This document shows, one piece after another, positions 43,884-52,170 of a stretch of 64,000 nt of DNA. Origin of the DNA: CAZUCE01 sp964619265 (GTDB taxonomy: Bacteria; Planctomycetota; UBA1135; GCA-002686595); the NCBI GenBank assembly GCA_964619265.1, contig CAZUCE010000002.1, forward strand, positions 124,001-188,000. The letters run 5' to 3'. A program made the translations under genes and the position numbers. The stretch's first letter is position 1; each line of letters opens with the position of its first letter. Below the pieces are notes generated by a model that saw nothing but the letters and a program-made list of their open reading frames with translations, searched no databases and had not been told where the DNA came from.

Positions 43884-43974
43884 GCCCGGAGCACGGATCC
43901 TCGCCGGAGCACGGGGCCCCGCCGGAGCACGGGGCCTCGCCGGAGCACAGAGGGCCCCCCCGGAGCACAGGGCT
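43884..43974. repeat. Tandem repeats of about 18-20 bp (CCGGAGCAC core)
   Basis: Five imperfect units starting GCCGGAGCACGG or close variants run head to tail from 43884 to 43974, between the stops of the glyoxalase (+) and the thioredoxin-like protein (-). Units are 16-20 bp long; a GGCCCC or GGGCC part varies. No open frame uses them plausibly. The rest of 43812-44058 holds nothing else recognisable. Confidence 0.85.
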
Positions 43975-44058
43975 GAAACGCGATACGCTGGTGGCTGGAC
44001 CTTCGCTTGGACAGCTCGGTCGCAGCCCCCTCGGAGGATGCCCGGTTGGAGGGGCGCC

Positions 44059-45144
44059 TCAGGCGCCGATGAGTTCGAGCAAAGACCGCGCGCGTTCGGC
44101 CACCGGGTCGTCTGGATTCTCATCGAGCAGGCTTTGAAGCGCATCGCGCTCGGCTTCTAAGGCGCCGCCGTCCTCAAGAGTGCCCGCGGCTCTCTGGAGA
44201 ATTTCGGCCAGGCTGCGATCCCGGACGATCAACTTCTTCGTAGCGCGCATTTTGAGCTTGGCCTTGAGGTCGTCCATGGCTTCCTCGCAGCGCTTTACGT
44301 CGGGGATGCCGTAGTCATCGGTTTGCTCGAACAACTCCTCCGCTGCGGCGGGTTGGCCGGAGGCCAGAAGCCGTTCGGCCCGGCGCACGGCTTGCAGAAC
44401 GGCGTCTTCGACGGCTAGGGAAAGCAGCTCGCCTTGGGTGAACTCGTCGAGTTCCCCAGGGGCTCCCAGGTCACCATCCTCGATCGCCTTGAGGCCCTTT
44501 TTGCGAATCTGCTGGCCGATGCGGTGGGCTGACTTCCAGTCTCCTTGATCGAATTCACTCCATCCCTTTTGAGCCTTGGAATGGGTGTATTCGGCGCGCG
44601 CAGCTGCCAATTGGATCGTTCTGTCCAAGGCACCTTCGAAGTCGCCTTGCAGGGTTCCCCACCAGTGCGCCCGGCCCGTGGCGTCCAGAACGAAGGCTTG
44701 AGTGGCATGCCATTGGCGAGGAACCGCTTCTTCACGGCAGGCGTGGATCGGCACGGCATGCAGGCCCGATTCCCACAGGAATCGGTCGTGATCGGCGCGC
44801 GGCAGCTTGCTCGACTCGCACAGCAAGACATGAATGTCTGGGAAGCGCTCGCCGACTCGCTGGAGGGTTTCGGTCAGGAGCAGGCGCGAATCCACCGATT
44901 CGAGGTACCAACACAGGACCAGGACCGGGCGCCCCCGAAATTCCTCGAGGGAGTCGAAGCCCTGGTAGGGAACCAGCGGCTGCTCGAACGTGTAGTCGAT
45001 AGGGAATTCGACCTGGATGGGGGCGTACTCTTCCGCCTCTTCCTGGGCGAGCGTCGCTGGGCGGCCTGCCTGCGTGGAGGCCGGCGGCGCAAAGAGGATC
45101 AGGGGAGCGGCGAGAGGGGCGATCGAGGCGAGCTTTCGGAGCAT
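44059..45144 (-). CDS. Secreted thioredoxin-like protein with a TPR-like C-terminus
   Basis: 361 residues from ATG 45144, with a signal peptide (LASIAPLAAPLILFAPPASTQA). Residues about 45-170 follow a redoxin fold (FRGRPVLVLCWYLESVDSRLLLTETLQRVGERFPDIHVLLCES) but the usual CxxC is not conserved: only one Cys sits before WYLES. The later part is helical with AERLLASGQPAAAEELFEQ and an acidic end. The role is unknown. ATG 45195, which shares a CATG with the divergent MoxR gene, is an alternative start but would spoil the signal peptide. Confidence 0.65.
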   Translation of the reverse strand: MLRKLASIAPLAAPLILFAPPASTQAGRPATLAQEEAEEYAPIQVEFPIDYTFEQPLVPYQGFDSLEEFRGRPVLVLCWYLESVDSRLLLTETLQRVGERFPDIHVLLCESSKLPRADHDRFLWESGLHAVPIHACREEAVPRQWHATQAFVLDATGRAHWWGTLQGDFEGALDRTIQLAAARAEYTHSKAQKGWSEFDQGDWKSAHRIGQQIRKKGLKAIEDGDLGAPGELDEFTQGELLSLAVEDAVLQAVRRAERLLASGQPAAAEELFEQTDDYGIPDVKRCEEAMDDLKAKLKMRATKKLIVRDRSLAEILQRAAGTLEDGGALEAERDALQSLLDENPDDPVAERARSLLELIGA

Positions 45145-45193
45145 GGGCAAGAGACGGTTCGCAGGTGGTTTGAACCGGTAGGATACGGGCTCC

Positions 45194-46210
45194 ATGAGCG
45201 ATGATTTTCTTTCGGCCCGAACGGATTCCCCCGGGCGTGGCCCGGCTCGAAAGCTCAGCGAGGCCGGATCTTCGAAGAGCATGGACGGCCCCCGTGTGCT
45301 CTGCGACGCTATCGAGCGGGTTTTGCGCGGAAAGCGGGAAGTCGTCGAGGACCTGGTTGTGGGTTGCCTGGCCGGCGGGCACGTGTTGATCGAGGACGTA
45401 CCCGGAACGGGTAAGACCACCCTGGCGCGAGCGCTCGCGCTCGCTGTAGACGCGAGCTTCCGGCGAATTCAATTCACTTCCGACCTGCTGCCCTCGGACG
45501 TGCTCGGGCTCTCGGTTTGGTCTCCGTCCGAAGAACAATTCAAGTTCCACCCCGGTCCCGTGTTCGCTCAGGTGGTCCTGGCGGATGAGCTCAATCGCAC
45601 GCCTCCGCGAACCCAGTCGGGGTTGCTGGAGTGCATGGGCTCCGGGCAGGTGTCCTTGGACGGGGTGACACGCAGGCTTCCAGAGCCGTTCTTTGTGATT
45701 GCGACCCAGAACCCGCTCGAGTTTGAAGGCACCTATTCGTTGCCCGAAAGCCAGCTCGATCGTTTCCTGTTCCGCCTTCGAATGGGTTACCCCGATCGTT
45801 CGAGTGAGTTGGAGGTCTTGACTGCGCGCGAGCGGGTCGATCCGCTGGATGGGTTGAAGCCGGTGGTTGGCGTGCCAGAGTTGCTTGCCTGGCGAGGGGC
45901 GGCGCGCGAGGTGGTTTGCGAGCCTGCGATTCACGAATACGTCCTCGATCTCACCGAGGCGACTCGTCAGCACGGGCAGGTCCTGTGTGGAGCCAGCCCA
46001 CGGGCGAGTTTGGCCTTGGTGCGGGCAGCGAAAGCCCGCGCCTTGCTGGAGGGCCGAGCCTACGTCGTGCCCGACGACGTCAAGCGTGGTGCGGTGGCAA
46101 CACTCGCGCACCGATTGGTGCTCGAAGAAGCGAGCGGCGGGACCGGAGCAGCCTTCGCGGCGGAAAACCTGATTGAGGAGCTGCTCGATACCCTTCCGGT
46201 TCGACTGTAG
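45194..46210 (+). CDS. MoxR-family AAA+ ATPase (cluster 2)
   Basis: 338 residues, the same length as the other copy at 10.4 kb. Walker A is DVPGTGKTT, Walker B VLADELNRTPPRTQSGLLECM, sensor 1 ATQNPLE, and the sensor 2 segment GASPRASLAL. It opens a three-gene cluster with DUF58 and a transglutaminase-type protein, the layout of a widespread MoxR subfamily, distinct from the MoxR of cluster 1 which lies with DUF4350 and DUF4129. Divergent from the thioredoxin-like gene. Confidence 0.93.
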   Translation: MSDDFLSARTDSPGRGPARKLSEAGSSKSMDGPRVLCDAIERVLRGKREVVEDLVVGCLAGGHVLIEDVPGTGKTTLARALALAVDASFRRIQFTSDLLPSDVLGLSVWSPSEEQFKFHPGPVFAQVVLADELNRTPPRTQSGLLECMGSGQVSLDGVTRRLPEPFFVIATQNPLEFEGTYSLPESQLDRFLFRLRMGYPDRSSELEVLTARERVDPLDGLKPVVGVPELLAWRGAAREVVCEPAIHEYVLDLTEATRQHGQVLCGASPRASLALVRAAKARALLEGRAYVVPDDVKRGAVATLAHRLVLEEASGGTGAAFAAENLIEELLDTLPVRL

Positions 46211-46218
46211 TTCGCACG

Positions 46219-47433
46219 ATGCTGGAGGAGACCGAGCGCCTGTCGCCGGACCGCTTTGACCGGCCCCGTCAGGTTCGGATTGCGCCGACCCTGGCTGGAC
46301 GCGTGGTCGCGCTCTCCGCCGCGCTGTTCCTCGGTTTCGATCTGTTCGTGCTGGGGAGGCTCGGCTTCGGAGGCTGTTTTCTTAGCAGCTGGTGCCTTGT
46401 CACAGGGTTCTTCACGTGGGCGAATCTGCGAGGACTGGAGGCTCGCGCCGAGTTTCCGCGGGAGGTCAGTGTCGCCTCGCGCTTTTCCTTCGAATGCGCG
46501 TTGCGCGGCAGCCGAGTTGTGCGCGACTTGCTGGTGTGCAGCGGGCCGGAGGAGGAACGACTAGCGGTGGTCGACGCTGTCTTTCGGTTGAGCCCAGGGC
46601 AGGTCATCAGGCGCAAGCTTCCGGCGCGACTCGAACGCCGCGGAGAGGTTCGTTCCCACAGCCTGCTTTTGAAGTCAACCTGGCCAGGGCTGTTGTTCGA
46701 GGCGCGGGCGCGCTTCGTTCTTCCGATCGAGACGCTTGCGTTGCCGCGCACGCGTCGCGTCCGGAAGCTGGCTTGGCTGCGCGCCGCCGGCGTGAGCCAG
46801 GATCCATCCAGCTCCGGGGCCCGCCGGGGCGAGGCTGAATTTCGACATCTTCGCGAATACCGTGTCGGGGATCCCGTGTCGCGCATCCACTGGAAGTCGA
46901 GCGCACGACAAGGACGCACGCTGATTCGTGAGCTGGACGCAGAGCGCTCCAAACGGGTCGAATTTGAGTTCGACACTCGAATGGCCCATGGCGAAACCGC
47001 TCGGGGACAGGCTCTGTTTGAGACCGGGGTCATCGCCGCAGCCGGGCTCTTGGCTTCCCTGCTGCGGAGCGGGGCGGTCGTGCGGTTTCGGCTGGGGGGG
47101 CGGCTGATGGGGAGGGACTTGAGCGGGACGCGCGATTTGAGGCGAGCGCTGCGTCTGCTCGCGCTGATCGAATCCCAGGCGGCAGGTGCCCCAAACGAAG
47201 GGGCCTTTCCCGATGGACCGGGACGGTTGTTGCTTGGCTTTGGGAGTGGGTCGTCGTCCTCTTTGGGTTCGCAGGCACAGGTTGCGCCGCGCTCCAGCGG
47301 TTTTGATCGAACCGCGCTGGGCGGACTGTTCATCGACCTGGAGCAGCGCGGTTCCAGGGAGTTGTTCGGGGGTCGTCGGCGGGCGGGGGATCACCCGGTT
47401 CCTGCCCTGGCCTGGGAGGAGACTACGCCTTGA
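46219..47433 (+). CDS. DUF58 protein (cluster 2)
   Basis: 404 residues. Two membrane helices near residues 20-65, a beta-rich middle and the signature FRHLREYRVGDPVSRIHWKSSARQGRTLIRELDAER that defines DUF58. A VWA-type Mg site seems weaker than in the first copy. It starts 9 bp after the MoxR stop and shares the TTGA with the next gene. Probably works with the MoxR ATPase and the transglutaminase-like protein on one pathway. Confidence 0.9.
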   Translation: MLEETERLSPDRFDRPRQVRIAPTLAGRVVALSAALFLGFDLFVLGRLGFGGCFLSSWCLVTGFFTWANLRGLEARAEFPREVSVASRFSFECALRGSRVVRDLLVCSGPEEERLAVVDAVFRLSPGQVIRRKLPARLERRGEVRSHSLLLKSTWPGLLFEARARFVLPIETLALPRTRRVRKLAWLRAAGVSQDPSSSGARRGEAEFRHLREYRVGDPVSRIHWKSSARQGRTLIRELDAERSKRVEFEFDTRMAHGETARGQALFETGVIAAAGLLASLLRSGAVVRFRLGGRLMGRDLSGTRDLRRALRLLALIESQAAGAPNEGAFPDGPGRLLLGFGSGSSSSLGSQAQVAPRSSGFDRTALGGLFIDLEQRGSRELFGGRRRAGDHPVPALAWEETTP

Positions 47434-49721
47434 GTCGCGACTCCCGACAGCAGGCGGAAGGACCCTCACCGGCTGGCGCCGAGCCCTCCGCGGGACGGAG
47501 GCTCTCCACGGAACGGGGTCTATCCACGGGACGGGGACCTTCCCTTCAGGGCGATTCCCTCGGATCCGAATCGGCTTGGACCGAAGCGGTGTACTTGTCC
47601 GGCTTGGTCTTGGGGGCGCTCGCGCTCAGCATCGTTCTCGTTCGAGTCACCGGGCAAGGAAACTTGCCCATGGGCTTGTGCGTGATTGCGCTGACCCTCG
47701 TCGGCGGGGCGCTGCTGGCTGGACGCGGATCAGGATGGAGGTCGCGTGAATCCCTTGTGTTGGCTGGAGTCCTGGGAGCCTCGCTTTCGAGTTTTGGAAT
47801 CTACTCGCTCTTTGCTGTGGTACTGGCGCTTGCTCACGGCTCTTTGTTTCGGCGCCGGCGTGAACCGGCGGTGGGTTTGCTCCTGGCGGCGATCGGCCCC
47901 TTGGAAGCCAATTTCGCCGTGGTGGCGGAACCACGTATCGGAACGTTGGGAATCGTCGGCGCGCAGCTCTTGCTGTCCTTGGCGGGGCTGGCCCTGATTC
48001 ACCGTTCGTTCATCGTGGCCACCGCTCCACGCAACAGTCTGCGGCGCCGCTGGATCTCCGAAGGGCTGGGCTACCCCGCCCAGCCGCGCACGGCGTTCGG
48101 GGTTGCGTTGGCAGTTTTGGGGGTCGCCGTGCTCTTCCAGGGGACCGGGTCGCTCTTGGCGCGGGCGGGAGGAGCGTCTGGGCCCAGCGATTCGCCTGAA
48201 GCCGGCTCTTCCGGCGAACGTAGCGGAGAGTCGCCGGCAAATTCCGAGGAGATCCAAGACGTCGTCTGGGAGAGCCGCTTTCCGGATGAAATTGACCTTT
48301 CGGTCACGCCCATCGGAGGCAACGACCAGGTCGTGTCCTTGACCGGTCCCGATGTACAAGAGCGGGCCGTCTGGTTGCTCCGCGTCTTGGTCTTCGATCG
48401 TTTGAGTTCGCGTGGGCTGGACTCCTCGGTGCTTGGACAGGAACGGCTGGTTGCCGACGGAGACGACGGCCTCAGGGACGGGTGGATCCGTCGTTCGCCC
48501 GGATCAGGGGGCGAAGGCCTACTCAAGGTGAGCGTGTCTCCGCTCGGGCTCGGAGAAGCCGGACGACAGCCCTTGCTTCGACCGGCGAGTTGGACGGCGG
48601 TCGAAATCGAGCCGGTTCGCCGGCACGAGGGAGGCGTGCTCACGACTGAGCATTCACAGGCTGGCGCCCTTTACCGGGTGGAGTTCCGGCTTCCCTCGAG
48701 CGCTCGCGAGGGCGCCGAGTTGCCTCCGGGAGAGCGAGCGCGCACCTTGGAATTGCCGGCGCCGCAGACCCGCACCGAACAGGTCTTCGATCGCCGGATA
48801 CGTCGCTTGTCCGAGGAAATTTTGGGTTCAGCCCCTGACCCCCGGCTTGCCGTCTCGCAGTTGGAAGCTGTGTTTCTGCATGGTAGCTTCGTCTACGACC
48901 TAAGCAGCAACGGCGATGCCGGAGTGGAGCGCCTCGATACGTTTTTGAATCGTCGAGAGGGATCTTGCTCACACTTCGCGAGTTTGGCGGTTTGGTTGCT
49001 GCGAGCCGCGGGAATCCCAGCGCGGGTAGTCGGAGGGTTCCGGGCGGCTACTTGGGAATCTCCGAATCGCTGCATCGCGAGTCGCTCAGATGCGCACGCG
49101 TGGTGCGAACTTTGGATCGAGGGGCGCGGCTGGGTGGAGTTCGATCTGACCCCGGAAGGTGCAAGCCCCTCGGGTTCCACTCAGACCTCCGATGCAGAGG
49201 CATCTGAGCCCATCCCCGGGAGCCAAGAGTCAACGCCCATGCAGGAGGCCGTGCGCCGGTTCCGGGAAGACAAGCGCTTCGGTTTCGGAGAATTCCTGGC
49301 CGAAACCACAGCGCAGATTCCGTTCCGCCGGGTGCTTCCCTGGACGATCGGCGCTTTGGTGCTTCTAGCCCTTTGGAAACTTCGAGCCACCCGGGCGAGA
49401 GCTGGGGGGGAGGCTTCCGGATTGGGGGCGGGACGCACCGGTTCGGCCGAACCCCATGAAAGCGGAACTGGACTTTTGAGCCGATTGCTTGATGCGCTTC
49501 GAGCGCTCGGAGTTCCGCGCCCTCCGGCGCGGACACCCGCCGAGTGGATCCGCGAGATCCGGCCTCGACTCGAGGGAGACGACGGACGTTTGGAAGAAGT
49601 CCTGGGAGAGGCTTATCGAGAGCGATTTGCCCCTTCGAGGGAACAGGACGAGCCCCAGCGAGTGGACCTCGACTCCACGCTGACGAGCCTTCGACTGAGA
49701 GACCCAGGCTCAGGTCGATGA
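47430..49721 (+). CDS. Transglutaminase-like membrane protein with C-terminal DUF4129
   Basis: 763 residues, TTG start overlapping the DUF58 stop. About six N-terminal membrane helices (residues 45-240) precede a large periplasmic part whose transglutaminase core is intact: Cys in REGSCSHFASLAVWLLRAAGIPARVVGG, His in SDAHAWCELWIEGRGW, Asp in VEFDLTPEGA. A last helix (LPWTIGALVLLALWKL) is followed by a DUF4129-like tail. Such proteins are standard in MoxR-DUF58 clusters. The N-terminal 40 residues have a degenerate repeat (RLSTERGLSTGRGPSLQG) that suggests a low-complexity leader. Confidence 0.9.
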   Translation: MSRDSRQQAEGPSPAGAEPSAGRRLSTERGLSTGRGPSLQGDSLGSESAWTEAVYLSGLVLGALALSIVLVRVTGQGNLPMGLCVIALTLVGGALLAGRGSGWRSRESLVLAGVLGASLSSFGIYSLFAVVLALAHGSLFRRRREPAVGLLLAAIGPLEANFAVVAEPRIGTLGIVGAQLLLSLAGLALIHRSFIVATAPRNSLRRRWISEGLGYPAQPRTAFGVALAVLGVAVLFQGTGSLLARAGGASGPSDSPEAGSSGERSGESPANSEEIQDVVWESRFPDEIDLSVTPIGGNDQVVSLTGPDVQERAVWLLRVLVFDRLSSRGLDSSVLGQERLVADGDDGLRDGWIRRSPGSGGEGLLKVSVSPLGLGEAGRQPLLRPASWTAVEIEPVRRHEGGVLTTEHSQAGALYRVEFRLPSSAREGAELPPGERARTLELPAPQTRTEQVFDRRIRRLSEEILGSAPDPRLAVSQLEAVFLHGSFVYDLSSNGDAGVERLDTFLNRREGSCSHFASLAVWLLRAAGIPARVVGGFRAATWESPNRCIASRSDAHAWCELWIEGRGWVEFDLTPEGASPSGSTQTSDAEASEPIPGSQESTPMQEAVRRFREDKRFGFGEFLAETTAQIPFRRVLPWTIGALVLLALWKLRATRARAGGEASGLGAGRTGSAEPHESGTGLLSRLLDALRALGVPRPPARTPAEWIREIRPRLEGDDGRLEEVLGEAYRERFAPSREQDEPQRVDLDSTLTSLRLRDPGSGR

Positions 49722-50025
49722 GGTGCACGAGGGTCCCCTTGAGCAGGGCTATGGGGTGCCGGCTGGGTCTTTCGCTTCAGGGATTGCCCCTGGTCGGTTG
49801 GTTGAGGCAGCTGTTCGGTGGGGCTCAAAGCTGGGTGGATTGGCCAGGCTTGTCCCTCCTAAGGGGGATCCGATCAAAAATGTGAAGAGCTGCGCTGCAT
49901 TTACGACGGCCAAAAGGCAGCATAGACGACAGAAAGACCAGCCGATGGCCTGTGTTGTTCGTCCGCTGAATTCGGATTCCGTATCGGAATCTGCATGAGA
50001 ATTCTTGCCCTAGCTCTCCTTTAAA
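49722..50025. other. Intergenic region with a small inverted repeat and mini frame
   Basis: About 300 bp with lower GC content than the rest of the window towards its right end. A perfect 7-bp inverted repeat GATTCCG-TAT-CGGAATC (49975-49991) sits 35 bp before TTG 50026. An ATG at 49995 reads MRILALALL and then TAA, in another frame than the downstream gene, resembling a cut-short signal peptide. No protein gene is supported here. The repeat may be an operator or a hairpin. Confidence 0.55.
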
Positions 50026-51168
50026 TTGCATTCACGGATATCTCAAGTTTTCGTAAACAACGCTCATGCCCTCGCCCTTGGTTGTGTCGCGGGTTGGTTG
50101 CTTCCGGAGCCTGTGGTTGCAGCATCGGAATTCAATAAGAGCGAAACGGAAGACTCCGACCCGGTGAAAGCCGGCGATAGCCTCGGAGATCTTGACGAGC
50201 GGCGCTGGCACTTGGATGTTGCTGGCGCTCCGATGGAGGCGCTGGTCAGTCGACGGCTCGTTCTGTACGCCTTCACGGGATCGGACTGGAGTTCCGAGAG
50301 CCAGCGCTGGATGAACAACACCCTAGGGCAACCGGAGTTTCTTCAAGAGGCTGAGGCCCTTTATCACTTGGTTCAGGTGGACTTTCCCAAGTCGACGGAT
50401 TCCAGCGCGCGTGTCAAAGACACTAGCGTCAACCTCAGGTTGGGCGCCCAGTTCCGCATCAGTGACCTACCAACCCTGGTGGTCGCAGATTCTCAAGGCA
50501 ACGTGCTCGCGACGCAAACTTGGACGCCCGCTGGCCCAAAGGAGTTGCTCGCCTTGCTCGCTCAACGGGTCGAGACCACCCGAGGGCTGCTCGCCCAGGT
50601 AGAGGCCTGGTCTGAAAGCCTCGCGAACTGCGAGGAGCAGGATCTCAAGTGCAAATTGGATCAATTCTCTTCCGCGAGCGAATACCTAGCGCAGCATCCA
50701 GAACCCTCGGTCGCGGCCGATCCGGCTTACCAGTTCCTTGAGGGGGTCTTCGAATTGGAAGGAGAAGCCGCTGATCAGCTGAAACGCCAGGCCTTGGAGG
50801 GGCTCGCAAGCGCAGGTCGGACGAACCTACGTTCCGTTCAGCTGGCGGCTTCCGCGGATCCGCGCAATGCGGAGGCCCTCTTCGAGCAGTTCCTGGGGAG
50901 CTCCTACCCAGGCATCGTGGCGGGGAAGGATGCACTGGAATACAGCAGACTCCTCGTGCAATTCAAAGCTCAAGCTGACTACATCGAGGACCCCTCCAGG
51001 ATTGCGGAATTGGCCGCTGGGGTTGCTCGCTGGTGCCTGGCGCCCAACCAAATCAACGACCCGCAGCGCGCGATTGCGCTGGCCAACTGGTCCTTCGACC
51101 TAGATGCGGAGGTCGCCAAGAAATCCCGCGCCGGGCGCATTCTCGAGCTGGCGGTGCGCAAACCCTGA
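50026..51168 (+). CDS. Secreted thioredoxin-fold protein without the CxxC motif
   Basis: 380 residues from TTG 50026. A signal-like N-terminus (ALALGCVAGWLLPEPVVAAS) leads to LVLYAFTGSDWSSESQRWMNNTLGQPEFLQEAEALYHLVQVDFP, which matches the secreted thioredoxin-like family seen often in Planctomycetota, where the motif is usually GSDWCxWC; here both cysteines are Ser. The cis-Pro is kept in ISDLPTLVVAD. The second half is helical, with repeated Ala/Leu/Glu segments. Redox activity is therefore unlikely. The choice of start is uncertain, since the frame upstream closes at 50011. Confidence 0.7.
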   Translation: MHSRISQVFVNNAHALALGCVAGWLLPEPVVAASEFNKSETEDSDPVKAGDSLGDLDERRWHLDVAGAPMEALVSRRLVLYAFTGSDWSSESQRWMNNTLGQPEFLQEAEALYHLVQVDFPKSTDSSARVKDTSVNLRLGAQFRISDLPTLVVADSQGNVLATQTWTPAGPKELLALLAQRVETTRGLLAQVEAWSESLANCEEQDLKCKLDQFSSASEYLAQHPEPSVAADPAYQFLEGVFELEGEAADQLKRQALEGLASAGRTNLRSVQLAASADPRNAEALFEQFLGSSYPGIVAGKDALEYSRLLVQFKAQADYIEDPSRIAELAAGVARWCLAPNQINDPQRAIALANWSFDLDAEVAKKSRAGRILELAVRKP

Positions 51169-51312
51169 CCCAAGGGTGAAACGGGCCCCTTGGTGCTTGG
51201 GCTCGGGCACCGGAGGCCCACAAAGGGGGGGGTCTACCCTGAAGGCATTCGCTATGCTGGCCCTGAACCGGCGGCTCGCCCGTCGACCGAATCAGACTCC
51301 GATATCAGCCCC

Positions 51313-51984
51313 ATGAACTCGCCTCGTCGCCGCTCGTTCGCCCTCTTCCTTTCGGCGCCCGTCCTGTTCTCCCTGGTCGCCTGCCAATCCCTCTACTTCA
51401 AGGCGATGGAGCAGATCGGTCTGCACGCCCGCGACATCCTGGTGGAACGGGTTGTCGAGACCAGAGAGGTCCAGGTCGAGGCCCAAGAGCAGTTCCAGAC
51501 GGCTCTCGAGGCGTTCCAGGACTCCACCGGATTCGAAGGTGGCGCCATCGAGGACTACTACAAGAAGATCAAGAAGGAGTACGACCGCAGCGTTGATCGC
51601 GCGGATGACGTGCGAGGGAAGATTGACAGTGTGGAATCAGCGTCGAAGAAGCTGTTCTCCGACTGGGAAGACGAGATCGGAGAGATCACCGATTCAAAAC
51701 TGCGCGGCAATGCCGAATCGCAGTTGCGGCAGTCCGAATCACGCTACGAGGACTTGATCACCAAGATGCGGAATGCGGAGGCCAAAATGGACCCAGTTCT
51801 CGCGGCGTTCAACGACCGGGTCCTAGCGATCAAGTCGAGCCTAAATTTTTCCGCCATCAACAGCCTGGAAGGAACGCTGGGGGAAATCGAAGACGACGTG
51901 GCCGACTTGATCGCCGACATGAAAGCATCCATCGACGAAGCCGACGAGTTCATCTCCGAGATGGACAGCTCCCCCCAAGCCTGA
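51313..51984 (+). CDS. DUF2959-family lipoprotein
   Basis: 223 residues. A signal peptide with lipobox LVAC (Cys24) marks a lipoprotein. The body matches DUF2959: YFKAMEQIGLHARDILVERVVETREVQVEAQEQFQTALEAFQ, then SRYEDLITKMRNAEAKMDPVLAAFNDRVLAIK and a helical end DVADLIADMKASIDEADEFI. It is probably a long helical bundle in the periplasm. Function unknown. The convergent topo VI gene lies 187 bp away, across a large hairpin. Confidence 0.85.
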   Translation: MNSPRRRSFALFLSAPVLFSLVACQSLYFKAMEQIGLHARDILVERVVETREVQVEAQEQFQTALEAFQDSTGFEGGAIEDYYKKIKKEYDRSVDRADDVRGKIDSVESASKKLFSDWEDEIGEITDSKLRGNAESQLRQSESRYEDLITKMRNAEAKMDPVLAAFNDRVLAIKSSLNFSAINSLEGTLGEIEDDVADLIADMKASIDEADEFISEMDSSPQA

Positions 51985-52042
51985 TCCTCCTCAAAGCCGC
52001 GCCACAGCGCAGCGCCTGGGCAGGCGGGTAGATTCCGTGATC

Positions 52043-52100
52043 CCAGATAGCCAAGGAACCCCGCTCACCCTGAGGTGAGCGGGGTTCCTTGGCTATCTGG
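52043..52100. terminator. 27-bp perfect hairpin between convergent genes
   Basis: Left arm 52043-52069 and right arm 52074-52100 are perfect inverted copies with a 4-base loop CTGA. It lies between the stop of the DUF2959 gene (+) and that of topo VI A (-), where a bidirectional terminator is expected, but no T run follows on either side. A perfect 27-bp stem is far longer than usual intrinsic terminators. Confidence 0.8.
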
Positions 52101-52170
52101 ATCCCGGCGTTCTAACCGCTCGTCTCCACTGCGCTTGCACAGCCGGCCTCGATACATCCGGCTGGCGCAG

